28,865 nucleotides of DNA from Bordetella parapertussis (GTDB lineage Bacteria; Pseudomonadota; Gammaproteobacteria; Burkholderiales; Burkholderiaceae_B): assembly GCA_945883615.1 (NCBI GenBank), contig CAMCYB010000023.1, forward strand, positions 1-28,865. Reading direction: 5' to 3'. The translations under genes were made by a program, and so were the position numbers. Positions 1 to 7,495 of the stretch are shown here, piece after piece (the stretch's first letter is position 1; each line of letters opens with the position of its first letter). The notes beneath the pieces are model-generated. The model was not told the origin of the DNA, searched no databases, and saw only the letters and a program-made list of their open reading frames with translations.

Positions 1-262
1 CAACGAACATTGCCACAGTGGCATCAAATTCGTCACCCCAGCACAGCGTCATAGAGGTGAAGATAAACAAATATTACTGAAACGGCATCACGTATATGAG
101 CAAGCCAAACGAGCCATGCCTAAACGTTGGAACAATCGGTCAACTCGCACTTGGCAACCCATTAATGAAGTCTGGCTTAACCCACCAAAAGAGCACATCA
201 ATGAATCTATTAATTTAAAACAGGCAGCATGAAAGAACGGCCATCTTTGTTGACAACTACCG
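1..262 (+). mobile_element. IS3-family insertion sequence, 3' end (left copy)
   Basis: This is the 3' part of an insertion sequence that begins outside the window. It holds the transposase C-terminus followed by about 30 bp of non-coding end. The boundary at 262 is set by comparison with the inverted copy at the right edge: the two match for 145 bp (118-262 against 28865-28721 reversed) with a single difference at base 150, then diverge. The last shared bases are GACAACTACCG. The base next to the end (ATAG) is also found next to the right copy. The true end could differ by a base or two because the 5' end of the element is not visible. Confidence 0.85.
2..232 (+). CDS. IS3-family transposase OrfB, C-terminal fragment
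   Basis: This open frame enters from the left edge and ends at TGA 230-232, giving about 76 residues of the C-terminus of a DDE-type integrase-core transposase. It contains the typical tail of IS3-family OrfB: an H-S-G-I-K-F-V-T-P motif, then Q-R-H-R-G-E-D, and later a W-Q-P-I-N-E-V-W-L-N-P run. These lie after the catalytic glutamate, so none of the catalytic triad is visible. The only coding difference from the right-hand copy is Thr against Asn before the first W of the W-Q-P motif. Whether the complete element is active cannot be judged from here. Confidence 0.85.
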   Translation, partial: NEHCHSGIKFVTPAQRHRGEDKQILLKRHHVYEQAKRAMPKRWNNRSTRTWQPINEVWLNPPKEHINESINLKQAA

Positions 263-598
263 ATAGCTGAGTTGCTTAAAGCCGGAGTACCCGACCCAAC
301 GGTGGTAAAGCTAGACACGGAGGGTAGCGAAGGGGAAATCTTGGAATCAGGGTTGCATTTGTTGCCATCAAACTGTCGCTTGCTTATTTCAGTTCACGAC
401 TCTGATAACTATAGGCGCGTGATTGCTGCGCTCGCGGCAGCAAACTTTCATTACCTATTGACTACTGAACTCATCGCCATGGCGGGTGCTAATGCATCGA
501 ACGCCAAGAAATGGAAGCGCGATCCTGATCTATTGGCTTTTGGTCCAACGGCCACAGATCGCTTTAGCGGATTCCGAAGTTTGCTAGACTTTAAATAG
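263..598 (+). pseudogene. FkbM-family methyltransferase, 5'-truncated by IS
   Basis: The reading frame is open from the IS junction to TAG/TAA at 596-598 and encodes about 111 residues. The stretch V-V-K-L-D-T-E-G-S-E-G-E-I-L is the characteristic C-terminal half motif of FkbM-type SAM-dependent O-methyltransferases (Methyltransf_21), normally preceded by an N-terminal SAM-binding half of 100 or more residues. That half and the native start are missing because the insertion sequence lies directly upstream. A TTG at 272 could serve as a start but has no convincing ribosome site. Proteins of this family methylate sugars or polyketides, often in surface-polysaccharide clusters, but no such cluster is in the window. 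Very probably non-functional. Confidence 0.75.
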
Positions 599-633
599 CA
601 ATCTAAAAGCAAACTCTGTTTTATTGGCTTCAG

Positions 634-2148
634 TCAATGATGTTTGAACGCCGAACGCCTTGGGGTGTCTTTCGCTAACGTTGCGCCCTGAAAAAATTCA
701 GGGCGACGCCAAGCCACTACAAACATAGTCACTACCCCAAGCAAAATAATACCCACCGCAAGCAAAAAAACCAAGCCAATGCCAAACAGAGAAGATCCGC
801 TGCCAAAGTTTGGGTTCATGCTGTTATAAGCCGTTTGTAAGAAAACCGCTGCCAAGACCAGGCCTCCGGTCAGAGGCGAAACACCACGAAGAAAAAAATT
901 CCGCACACTACTAAAGAGCGTGAAACGAAAGTGATACACACAGGCAAATGCAGTGAGGCCGTAGTAAAAACCAATCATCATGCCAAGCGTCATAATCGTA
1001 TCGGCCAGCGCATGCTCGCTAATGACATGCATGGCGGCATAGAAAACCGCTGCAACCAACCCAATCACAAGGGTGCCATAACTCGGTGAATGGTATTTTG
1101 GGTGAATCGTCGTGTAGCGTGAGTCAATGGCGCGATAGTGGCCCATGGCCAATAAAGTACGCGCAGGACTAATCACAGTAGACTGTTGCGAAGCGACGGT
1201 GCTAGCCAACACGGCAAAGGCAACAAGAATTGCAAAAGGCCCCATCACTGGGCCTGCCATCGCAGCAAGAACGTTTCCGCTGGTTGAAACACTGCTCAAA
1301 CCTAGACCATCGTCACCAAGACCCGCAAACCGCATCGTCAACACTGCGACAGATAGGTAGAGCGCAAGCATAATAAAAATGACTATAGCTGAAGCTCGAC
1401 TGGGTGTTTTAGCCCCATCGGTGGCTTCCTCACTCAGGGTCAAACAAACATCCCAGCCCCAATAAATAAAGATTGATAACGAAAGCCCTGCTGAAAAGGC
1501 GGCGAAAGAATTTACAGACAGCGGATTAAACCAATCCCAAGAAAAGGGAAGCGCCGGCGTTTCGCCTGCCGCAAACCATGCAGCAATGGCATACCAGACC
1601 AGAACCACGATCTGCATTAACACTAACGAGTACTGCACCGTCTTAGTCGCGGTTGCACCACGATAGCAAGTCCAGATAGCCGCACCCATAAAAATAAAAC
1701 AAGTTGTGATGTTTATGAGTAAATTTTGTGGCCAGTCTGCGACGGTGGGAATACGAAAAATTTCTGCAATTAGAAGGTAGAAGAAATCAACAGCGATGCC
1801 TGCTAAGTTCGAGAGCACAATCACCGAGGCCGAAATCAGCCCCCAACCACCGAGCCATCCGACATGTGGGCCGAATGCCCTGGTTGACCAAGTGAAAGAC
1901 GTACCGCTGCATGGCGCGTCAGTATTCAATTCGCGATAGCCTAAAGCAATCAAAAGCATGGGAATGAAGCCAACAAGAAAAACGGCAGGCATATGATTAC
2001 CCACTTCAATCACAGTGGGTCCCATTACCGCTGTGAGAGTGTAAGCCGGCGCTATGGTCGCAATACCTAACGTGACGATGGCAACTAAACCCATAGACCC
2101 TACAGCAAGGCCTTTACTACTTTGTGCGCTTGAATCTTGATTTGTCAT
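634..2148 (-). CDS. APC-family amino acid permease
   Basis: This 504-residue integral membrane protein resembles the amino acid-polyamine-organocation (APC) superfamily: a hydrophilic N-terminus, a first helix with the G-I-A-T-I-A-P-A-Y segment (the unwound substrate-binding stretch of helix 1), then about 12 hydrophobic segments, and G-Y-R-E-L-N after helix 2. The ATG at 2148 was chosen because AGG lies about 7 nt upstream. The longer frame would need a TTG at 2175 without a site. It would import an amino acid or amine by cation symport or exchange across the inner membrane; the substrate cannot be told from the sequence. It stands alone, separated from the TRAP operon by a terminator and about 285 bp. 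Confidence 0.85.
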   Translation of the reverse strand: MTNQDSSAQSSKGLAVGSMGLVAIVTLGIATIAPAYTLTAVMGPTVIEVGNHMPAVFLVGFIPMLLIALGYRELNTDAPCSGTSFTWSTRAFGPHVGWLGGWGLISASVIVLSNLAGIAVDFFYLLIAEIFRIPTVADWPQNLLINITTCFIFMGAAIWTCYRGATATKTVQYSLVLMQIVVLVWYAIAAWFAAGETPALPFSWDWFNPLSVNSFAAFSAGLSLSIFIYWGWDVCLTLSEEATDGAKTPSRASAIVIFIMLALYLSVAVLTMRFAGLGDDGLGLSSVSTSGNVLAAMAGPVMGPFAILVAFAVLASTVASQQSTVISPARTLLAMGHYRAIDSRYTTIHPKYHSPSYGTLVIGLVAAVFYAAMHVISEHALADTIMTLGMMIGFYYGLTAFACVYHFRFTLFSSVRNFFLRGVSPLTGGLVLAAVFLQTAYNSMNPNFGSGSSLFGIGLVFLLAVGIILLGVVTMFVVAWRRPEFFQGATLAKDTPRRSAFKHH

Positions 2149-2378
2149 CAGAATACCTAGTATTGACTGGTGCAAAGGGAAACCGCTGGTTAACTAATCT
2201 GTCATATCAATATTTTTTATACAAAGATCAAGTGGCTTGATTTTGAAATACATCAAAACGTGCGAATTTGTATCAGTCAAAAACACACACTAATATTAAT
2301 ATTTAAAGAATTTAAAAGATGGGTTTACAACGCATTAACAAAGGCGGTTAATACAACACCAGGCGATATGAACGTCAA

Positions 2379-2417
2379 TAAAAAAGCCCCAGTAAACTAA
2401 ATTAGGGCCTTTTTTTG
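2379..2417 (-). terminator. Rho-independent terminator of the TRAP operon
   Basis: AAAAAAGCCC pairs with GGGCCTTTTTT across a short AT-rich loop with one internal mismatch. A-rich and T-rich flanks on both sides mean it could work on either strand. It lies 17 bp downstream of the dctM stop, which makes it the likely end of the dctPQM transcript. Confidence 0.7.
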
Positions 2418-2433
2418 TTTTTTAGCAAAAGGT

Positions 2434-3735
2434 TTATTGCCGAATCGTGTTTGGAAGCCAGGTTGCAATCTCGGGAAAGATAATCAGCAAGATAGTTGCT
2501 AAAACGAGCAAAAGGAAAAATGGAAAAGCCGCGACTGCAACTTGCCACAAATTTTTACCCGTCATCGATTGCAATATAAATAAGTTAATACCCACTGGCG
2601 GGGTGATTTGTGACATTTCGATCACGACAACAATGAAAATACCAAACCAAATCGGATCAATGCCAGCTTGTTGAGTAATAGGCATAATCACTGCAGCAGT
2701 TAAAACCACAATTGAAATACCGTCAAGAAAGCAACCCAACACAATAAAAAGCAAGGTCAGCGCCAGTAGCAATTCATACTTACCCAGTTCTAGGGTGCCC
2801 ACCCACGCCGCAAGCTCGCGCGGAATGCCGGTAAAACCCATCGATGTCGATAAAAAAGCTGCACCGGCCAAAATAAACGACACCATTACGCTGGTTTTGG
2901 TCGCACCTAAAACGCTGTCAATGAAATTTTTTCGGTTCAATGCCCCCGTGAATAAGGCGATCAGCAAAGCACCGACGACGCCAACTGCTGCCGCCTCAGT
3001 GGCCGTTGCAATGCCCATATAGATCGACCCGATGACTGCAATCATCAGCATCACTATTGGAAATAGCTTAGATGTTTTACGAATACGTTTTAGAAACGGA
3101 ATGCGCTCTTCTCTGGGCGGAACCTTCGATGGGTTAAGCGTTGACCAAATGGCCAAATAACCCATAAAAATAACCATTAACATTAAGCCTGGCAAAACCC
3201 CTGCAATAAATAAACGGGTAATCGACACATCGGCTGCGACGCCGTAAACAATCATGATAATTGAAGGCGGAATCAAGAAACCGAGCGTTGATGAACCCGC
3301 CAAACTACCAATTGTTGTTTGCTCGTCATAACCCCGTTTGAGCAATTCAGGAATGGTAATGCGACCAATTGTTGCTGTGGTTGCGGCTGAAGAGCCCGAA
3401 ACGGCCGCAAAAATACCGCAACTTACGACGTTTATATGTATTAAACGACCTGGGAACCCAGCTAACCAGGGCGCTAAGCCTTCGAACATATCTTTAGCCA
3501 ACTGAGTTCGATAAAGTATTTCACCCATCCAAATAAACAAGGGCAGCGCCGTTAATGCCCAACTTGAACTCTGCCCCCAAATAACCGTTGCTTGAATACT
3601 GGCTGCGGGTGCATGAGAGAACATCACCATGCTAATTAAACCGACAGACATCAATGTGACGGCCACCCAAACACCTGAAGCCAAAAGCACCAACATAATG
3701 ACGGCGACGATCAAACCAATTGTTGAGACATCCAT
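2434..3735 (-). CDS. dctM: TRAP transporter large permease subunit
   Basis: This 433-residue, highly hydrophobic protein has the length and layout of DctM (12 or so membrane helices), the subunit that forms the Na+-coupled translocation channel of TRAP transporters. Typical family segments are seen: G-S-S-A-A-T-T-A-T-I-G near residue 115, the P-P-S-I-I-M-I-V-Y-G stretch in the first half, and P-P-V-G-I-N-L-F near the C-terminus. The ATG at 3735 follows the dctQ stop by 3 nt, so the two subunits are probably translationally coupled. It works with the dctQ and dctP products encoded just upstream on the same strand. Confidence 0.95.
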   Translation of the reverse strand: MDVSTIGLIVAVIMLVLLASGVWVAVTLMSVGLISMVMFSHAPAASIQATVIWGQSSSWALTALPLFIWMGEILYRTQLAKDMFEGLAPWLAGFPGRLIHINVVSCGIFAAVSGSSAATTATIGRITIPELLKRGYDEQTTIGSLAGSSTLGFLIPPSIIMIVYGVAADVSITRLFIAGVLPGLMLMVIFMGYLAIWSTLNPSKVPPREERIPFLKRIRKTSKLFPIVMLMIAVIGSIYMGIATATEAAAVGVVGALLIALFTGALNRKNFIDSVLGATKTSVMVSFILAGAAFLSTSMGFTGIPRELAAWVGTLELGKYELLLALTLLFIVLGCFLDGISIVVLTAAVIMPITQQAGIDPIWFGIFIVVVIEMSQITPPVGINLFILQSMTGKNLWQVAVAAFPFFLLLVLATILLIIFPEIATWLPNTIRQ

Positions 3736-3738
3736 GGT

Positions 3739-4251
3739 TTAGTCCATCACTCGTTCTTTGTTTTTTTCAAAGTTAGGCTCTTTGCCTCGAATCACGTTGA
3801 CCAAGTCTTCGAGAATCGCTAAACAAAATAGCGTCACACCAATGCCCATGCTTAATTGAGGAATCCAGATGGGGTATTTTAAAATGCCTGTTGACATCTC
3901 TTTGTAGGCCCAACTTTCGTAAACCAAAGAAATTGAATTGACTGCCCAAATGGCAATCATCACGGCTGTGAAACCTAGCCCCAATAACAACATAATGCGC
4001 TGACCTTTAGATGACAATCTGTCTGTCAGTAAAGTAACGCGAATGTGCGAACCTGAACGAAACGAATAGGCCAGCCCAAGGAAGCTGCTTGCCGCTAAAG
4101 AATAACCTGCAAACTCGTCTGCTGAGGGAATTTGTGTATTAAAAAAACGGGCAACAATTTGAGACACCACTAGAACAGCGATCGCCACTAAAAAAATACC
4201 GGCCAAATAGCCGCTCAAAGTAAAAAGTCGGTCAAGAAATTTACTAAGCAT
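3739..4251 (-). CDS. dctQ: TRAP transporter small permease subunit
   Basis: This 170-residue membrane protein has four predicted hydrophobic helices, the size and topology of DctQ, which pairs with DctM in the inner membrane. The family-typical E-F-A-G-Y motif is seen after the second helix start. The ATG at 4251 is preferred over an in-frame TTG at 4266; GGAA and AGAAG lie just upstream. The 5' end sits immediately behind a strong hairpin with a T-run (4264-4298) that separates it from dctP, suggesting that the membrane subunits are made at a lower level than the binding protein. Confidence 0.9.
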   Translation of the reverse strand: MLSKFLDRLFTLSGYLAGIFLVAIAVLVVSQIVARFFNTQIPSADEFAGYSLAASSFLGLAYSFRSGSHIRVTLLTDRLSSKGQRIMLLLGLGFTAVMIAIWAVNSISLVYESWAYKEMSTGILKYPIWIPQLSMGIGVTLFCLAILEDLVNVIRGKEPNFEKNKERVMD

Positions 4252-4263
4252 GGCTTCTTGTTC

Positions 4264-4298
4264 CAAAAAAATAAAGCCGGCAGATCACCGCCGGCTTT
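4264..4298 (-). terminator. Terminator-like hairpin between dctP and dctQ
   Basis: AAAGCCGGC and GCCGGCTTT form a perfect 9-bp stem around an 8-nt loop. On the minus strand the stem is followed by an almost unbroken T-run (4264-4275 region). It has every mark of an intrinsic terminator but lies inside an operon, 16 bp after the dctP stop and just before the dctQ ribosome site. It probably acts as a partial terminator or as a 3' stabiliser of a dctP-only mRNA. Confidence 0.8.
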
Positions 4299-4314
4299 GA
4301 CACATCAAGTCAAA

Positions 4315-5289
4315 TTAACGTAAGGGCGCAAGAATTTTTTCGGAATTCGGGCCAACTGCGCCAGCCCATTCAACTGACATGATATCGCCGATTTGAGCCA
4401 AAGATTTTGTTAAGGCTTCGTTAGCGATACGGTAGTTCATTTTAGTTTTGAGATTAGCGGTTGATTGGGCGAAAACCTCTTCACTCATTTTCCAGCCACG
4501 TGTCTCGGCCGTTTTACCCGCATCAATAACGGCTTGTTGCGATTTAGGTGACAATTTTTTGAACGCTGCCTCGTTTACATAAACCATGTTCTTAGGCATC
4601 CACGCTTGCAAGTCGTAGTAATAGTTTGAGAAATTCCAGGCTTCTGTACGAAAACCTGTGGCAGCTGAAGTTACCATGGCATCAACAATGCCGGTCGAAA
4701 AAGCTTGAGGTATTTCAACCGATTCAACTGTCGTTGGAACCGCTTTCATCAAACCCGCCATCTTTTCAGTGGTTGAGTTGTAAGTGCGAAACTTGACGCC
4801 TTGCATATCAGCAATATTTTGAATTTCTTTCTTGGTGAAAAAGCCTCGACCTGGCCATGCAACGGCATAGATTAAACGCATACCTTGTTCTTGCAGGTAA
4901 GTTTCAACGAATGGGCGCTGACCCTGCCAAAGTTTCATAGCACTCGGGTAGCCGTTGACCAAAAACGGAATTGCATCAGCTTGAAAAATAGGGTTTTGAT
5001 TGCTCAGGTTTGACATAATTGTCTCACCGATTTCAACCTGACCCGTACGCACTGCGCGAGGAATCTCTGGGTGTTTAAAAAGAGATTGGGCTGAATGTAC
5101 GGTAATGACCAGCTCGCCACCAGACAATTTACTGACATCTTCAACAAATAACTTAATGTTTTGGGTATGGAACTCTGAATCTGGGTATGGGGTTGCCATA
5201 TTCCATTTGGTTTGAGCCGTAACGTTAAACGACATCGTTGCCGCTGCGACTGCTGTAACTGCCATCAAATGCTTAAAAGTTTTACGCAT
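4315..5289 (-). CDS. dctP: TRAP transporter periplasmic solute-binding protein
   Basis: This 324-residue DctP-type protein starts with a Sec signal peptide (charged N-terminus, hydrophobic core, likely cleavage after A25) and is exported to the periplasm. Family landmarks: A-T-P-Y-P near residue 32, the G-Q-V-E-I-G strand near 83, and K-F-R-T-Y-N at 166-171, whose arginine (R168) matches the arginine that binds the carboxylate of the ligand in this family. This points to an organic acid ligand but does not identify it. GGAG stands 8 nt before the ATG. It is the first gene of the dctPQM operon, and a C4-dicarboxylate substrate is only a default guess. Confidence 0.93.
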   Translation of the reverse strand: MRKTFKHLMAVTAVAAATMSFNVTAQTKWNMATPYPDSEFHTQNIKLFVEDVSKLSGGELVITVHSAQSLFKHPEIPRAVRTGQVEIGETIMSNLSNQNPIFQADAIPFLVNGYPSAMKLWQGQRPFVETYLQEQGMRLIYAVAWPGRGFFTKKEIQNIADMQGVKFRTYNSTTEKMAGLMKAVPTTVESVEIPQAFSTGIVDAMVTSAATGFRTEAWNFSNYYYDLQAWMPKNMVYVNEAAFKKLSPKSQQAVIDAGKTAETRGWKMSEEVFAQSTANLKTKMNYRIANEALTKSLAQIGDIMSVEWAGAVGPNSEKILAPLR

Positions 5290-5477
5290 AGGTGTTTCTC
5301 CGGTTTACGACATCTGTCTAAGTTGCCTAACAATTTTAGAGATTATCAGTCTTACGAGGTCAGTACAACTTATTTCGGCCCACTCAAAAAGACTTAATGT
5401 TATTTCCCTGCCGCCCCGAAAGGGAAGCTAACCGAGCTACCAAGTTAAAAATGAAAGGCCAGTTAATCAAACTGACT

Positions 5478-5671
5478 TTATACGCGTTGCATAGCCAGTA
5501 ATATTAAAACCGCACAGGCTGAAATAAAAACATACAACATGCCTGGGCCTGCGAGCCGAATGAGATAGCCGGCGAGTAACGGGCCAAGTGTCGCCCCAAC
5601 ACCTTATGACATCAACAGCACAGCACTTAAATTTACGCGCTTTTCAGGGTAATCAAGTCATTTGCGTAAGA
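5478..5671 (-). pseudogene. MFS transporter remnant (C-terminal part)
   Basis: On the minus strand a frame ending at TAA 5478-5480 translates to a clear major-facilitator segment: S-A-V-L-L-M-S, a stop, then G-V-G-A-T-L-G-P-L-L-A-G-Y and a further hydrophobic helix. Just upstream, A-N-D (5657-5665) followed in another frame by Y-P-E-K-R-V matches the A-N-D-Y-L-x-P-E-x-R-V loop of YcaD-type MFS proteins. The remnant therefore carries one nonsense codon (5604-5606) and at least one frameshift near 5650, and lacks some 300 residues of N-terminal sequence. The original substrate is unknown. Confidence 0.7.
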
Positions 5672-5686
5672 ACCGGCTTAAGCATA

Positions 5687-5721
5687 AAGGGTTAAGCCCG
5701 ATATTATCGAACTTAACCCTT
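5687..5721. repeat. Nested 35-bp palindrome
   Basis: AAGGGTTAAG (5687-5696) is inverted as CTTAACCCTT (5712-5721). Inside, CGATA and TATCG pair around a single T. The two stems are separated only by a CC/AA internal loop, so the whole 35 bp folds as one extended hairpin. No T-run follows on either strand, so it is not a standard terminator. It lies between the MFS remnant and prx. Confidence 0.75.
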
Positions 5722-5771
5722 AAACAACTAAAAAAGACTTAAACGGCTTTTAAGACTTATTAAACTTTATT

Positions 5772-5813
5772 GACTTAATAGACTTAACAGACTCAACAGA
5801 CTCAACAGACTTA
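5772..5813. repeat. 9-bp tandem repeat (GACTNAANA)
   Basis: About 4.7 head-to-tail copies of a 9-bp unit: GACTTAATA, GACTTAACA, GACTCAACA, GACTCAACA and a partial GACTTA. Similar GACTTA words continue upstream (5735-5760). It lies just downstream of the prx stop in a gene-free stretch of AT-rich sequence. It looks like a slippage-generated minisatellite. Confidence 0.8.
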
Positions 5814-5864
5814 GAAAACTTAATAAACTTTAAGTACTTCAAACAAAACTGTTTAAAAAGAAAA

Positions 5865-6368
5865 TTAAAGATGTTTGATCATTGCCTCAGCTGAACTAAC
5901 GTCAAACTTGCCGGGCGCTTCAACTTCTAAGGCTTTAATGACACCATTGTCAATAATGGCGGCATAACGTTGTGAACGCACACCCATATTACGTGCAGTT
6001 AAGTCTAGCTCGAGGCCCATGGCTTTAGTCCAGTGGCCTGAACCATCACCTAACATGCGCACTTTACCGTCTGAGTGTTGCTCACGGCCCCAAGCACCCA
6101 TAACGAAGGCATCGTTCACCGCCACGCACCAAACCTCATCAACACCCTTAGCCATAATGGCATCGTGATGCTTAACATAACCGGGCACGTGCTGTGCCGA
6201 ACAAGTCGGCGTAAACGCACCGGGTAAAGCAAACATTAAAATCTTTTTACCTTTGACTAATTCTGACACGTTAAAGTCATTAGGGCCTAATGAACAACCG
6301 CCCCCTTCAACTTCTACGAATTCAGTTAAGGTACCTTCAGGTATGGTTTCGCCTATTTTTACGGTCAT
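5865..6368 (-). CDS. Peroxiredoxin, Prx5 type
   Basis: This 167-residue thiol peroxidase of the Prx5 (redoxin) group reduces hydrogen peroxide and alkyl hydroperoxides in the cytoplasm with glutathione/glutaredoxin or thioredoxin as reductant. The active-site block P-G-A-F-T-P-T-C-S places the peroxidatic cysteine at C56, with the supporting T53 and, further on, the R-S-Q-R-Y-A arginine region. Other cysteines are C25 and C81, and which one resolves (if any) is unclear. The ATG at 6368 has AGGAG 8 nt upstream; the longer frame would use a TTG. It follows uspA on the same strand by 92 bp. Confidence 0.93.
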   Translation of the reverse strand: MTVKIGETIPEGTLTEFVEVEGGGCSLGPNDFNVSELVKGKKILMFALPGAFTPTCSAQHVPGYVKHHDAIMAKGVDEVWCVAVNDAFVMGAWGREQHSDGKVRMLGDGSGHWTKAMGLELDLTARNMGVRSQRYAAIIDNGVIKALEVEAPGKFDVSSAEAMIKHL

Positions 6369-6460
6369 GTTTATTGCTCCTAGCAATTATTTTTTAAATG
6401 AAAAAAAATTTTAACTTCTAAAATATGATGTTTTTTTATTTTTATGAATAACCTTGCGGT

Positions 6461-6919
6461 TTAATCTTCATTTACACGATAGACCAAAACGGCTATTTTA
6501 GACAAAGCCAAAACCTTAGCCGTCACACTACCAAGCAATAAGCGCGACAAACCACTTCGACCATGGCTACCAATAAAGATAATGTCGCAATTGTGTTGAG
6601 TTGCGGCTTCGACAATACCATCTGCCACATTAAAATTTGTAACTGCCTCGGTTGTTGCCACGACACCGGCTGTTTCTGCACGGTCGGCAACAGCTTGCAA
6701 ATACTTTTTAGACTGATCAGCGGTTGCTTTTTCGTAGTCTTCGTCTGTAATCGCATATGCTGCAGCCATGCCATCAAAACCAATTGTGGCAGCAAAGGGC
6801 TGGCCGACGTACAAAGCAACCACCTCTGCACCAATAGATTTAGCAAAAATGATACCTTTATTAGCAGCTTGAACTGATAAAGCTGAACCGTCGGTTGGTA
6901 TAAGAACTTTTTTAAACAT
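6461..6919 (-). CDS. Universal stress protein, UspA family
   Basis: This 152-residue single-domain Usp has the ATP-binding signature G-x-x-G-x9-G-S at residues 117-131 (G117-S-H-G120 to G130-S131) and the K-V-L-I-P-T-D-G-S N-terminal strand with D10. These are the marks of the ATP-binding UspA subgroup that helps cells survive starvation or oxidant stress. The ATG at 6919 has a strong AAAGGAG site 6-7 nt upstream; the longer frame (to 7027) would run through the leader. It lies between a DUF442 protein gene and prx, all on the minus strand, which fits a stress cluster. Confidence 0.93.
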   Translation of the reverse strand: MFKKVLIPTDGSALSVQAANKGIIFAKSIGAEVVALYVGQPFAATIGFDGMAAAYAITDEDYEKATADQSKKYLQAVADRAETAGVVATTEAVTNFNVADGIVEAATQHNCDIIFIGSHGRSGLSRLLLGSVTAKVLALSKIAVLVYRVNED

Positions 6920-7068
6920 ATTAGGCTCCTTTAAGTGAAGAGGTGATGTCACCTCAATAATGTTGCCGCTGCTAAGTGAACAGCGTTGACCAGAATTAAT
7001 GGTAGCGCTTAATTCAAATATATTCATTGGTTTAAATTAAAAAAACCAAACCTTACAGAGTTACTGAT

Positions 7069-7413
7069 TTAACCACCCGCTATTGCACCTTGATAAAGCA
7101 CCGTGCAACGCGCCCCAGAGCGACAATAAGCCAAAATAGGTGCAGGCATCGTGTGCAATAATTCGGCAAATCGGGCCACATCATCAGCAGAAATCTGACT
7201 GCTCACAACTGGCTGATACTCAACGCGCAGACCTGCCGCAAGGGCGGCGGCTGTGACTAACTGGGCAGTCGGTTGATCAGCCCCACCCTCAAAATCAGGG
7301 CGGTTAATGATCACACTTTTGTAACCCAGCTTTGCAACGTCAGCCATATCTTCAGGCTCTAATTGCGGTGCAACCGCAAAATCAGTCGTGATTCGGTTAA
7401 TGGGTGTAGCCAT
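7069..7413 (-). CDS. DUF442 / beta-lactamase-hydrolase-like phosphatase-fold protein
   Basis: This 114-residue protein matches the DUF442 (TIGR01244, BLH) family, small proteins with a dual-specificity phosphatase-like fold often linked to sulfide oxidation or used as a domain fused to persulfide dioxygenase-like enzymes. Evidence includes the opening strand I-N-R-I-T-T-D-F-A-V, K-S-V-I-I-N-R-P-D near residue 32, and the C-R-S-G-A-R active loop at C97-R102. The ATG at 7413 has TTGGAG about 10 nt upstream. Its biochemical role is not known with certainty. Sulfurtransferase or phosphatase activity is inferred from the family. Confidence 0.85.
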   Translation of the reverse strand: MATPINRITTDFAVAPQLEPEDMADVAKLGYKSVIINRPDFEGGADQPTAQLVTAAALAAGLRVEYQPVVSSQISADDVARFAELLHTMPAPILAYCRSGARCTVLYQGAIAGG

Positions 7414-7495
7414 GAAATTTTGCTCCAAGTTGTTAATATGGACGATTCAATATTATTAGATTCAGTATATTGTATTGACGAGATGACATCACACT

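Noticed and set aside
5772..5813. Short repeats as a CRISPR array
   Set aside because: Units are 9 bp, contiguous and without spacers, and no cas genes are present.
6523..6877. ORFs overlapping uspA on both strands as new small genes
   Set aside because: They lie fully within the conserved uspA frame, have no ribosome site and show biased composition typical of shadow frames.
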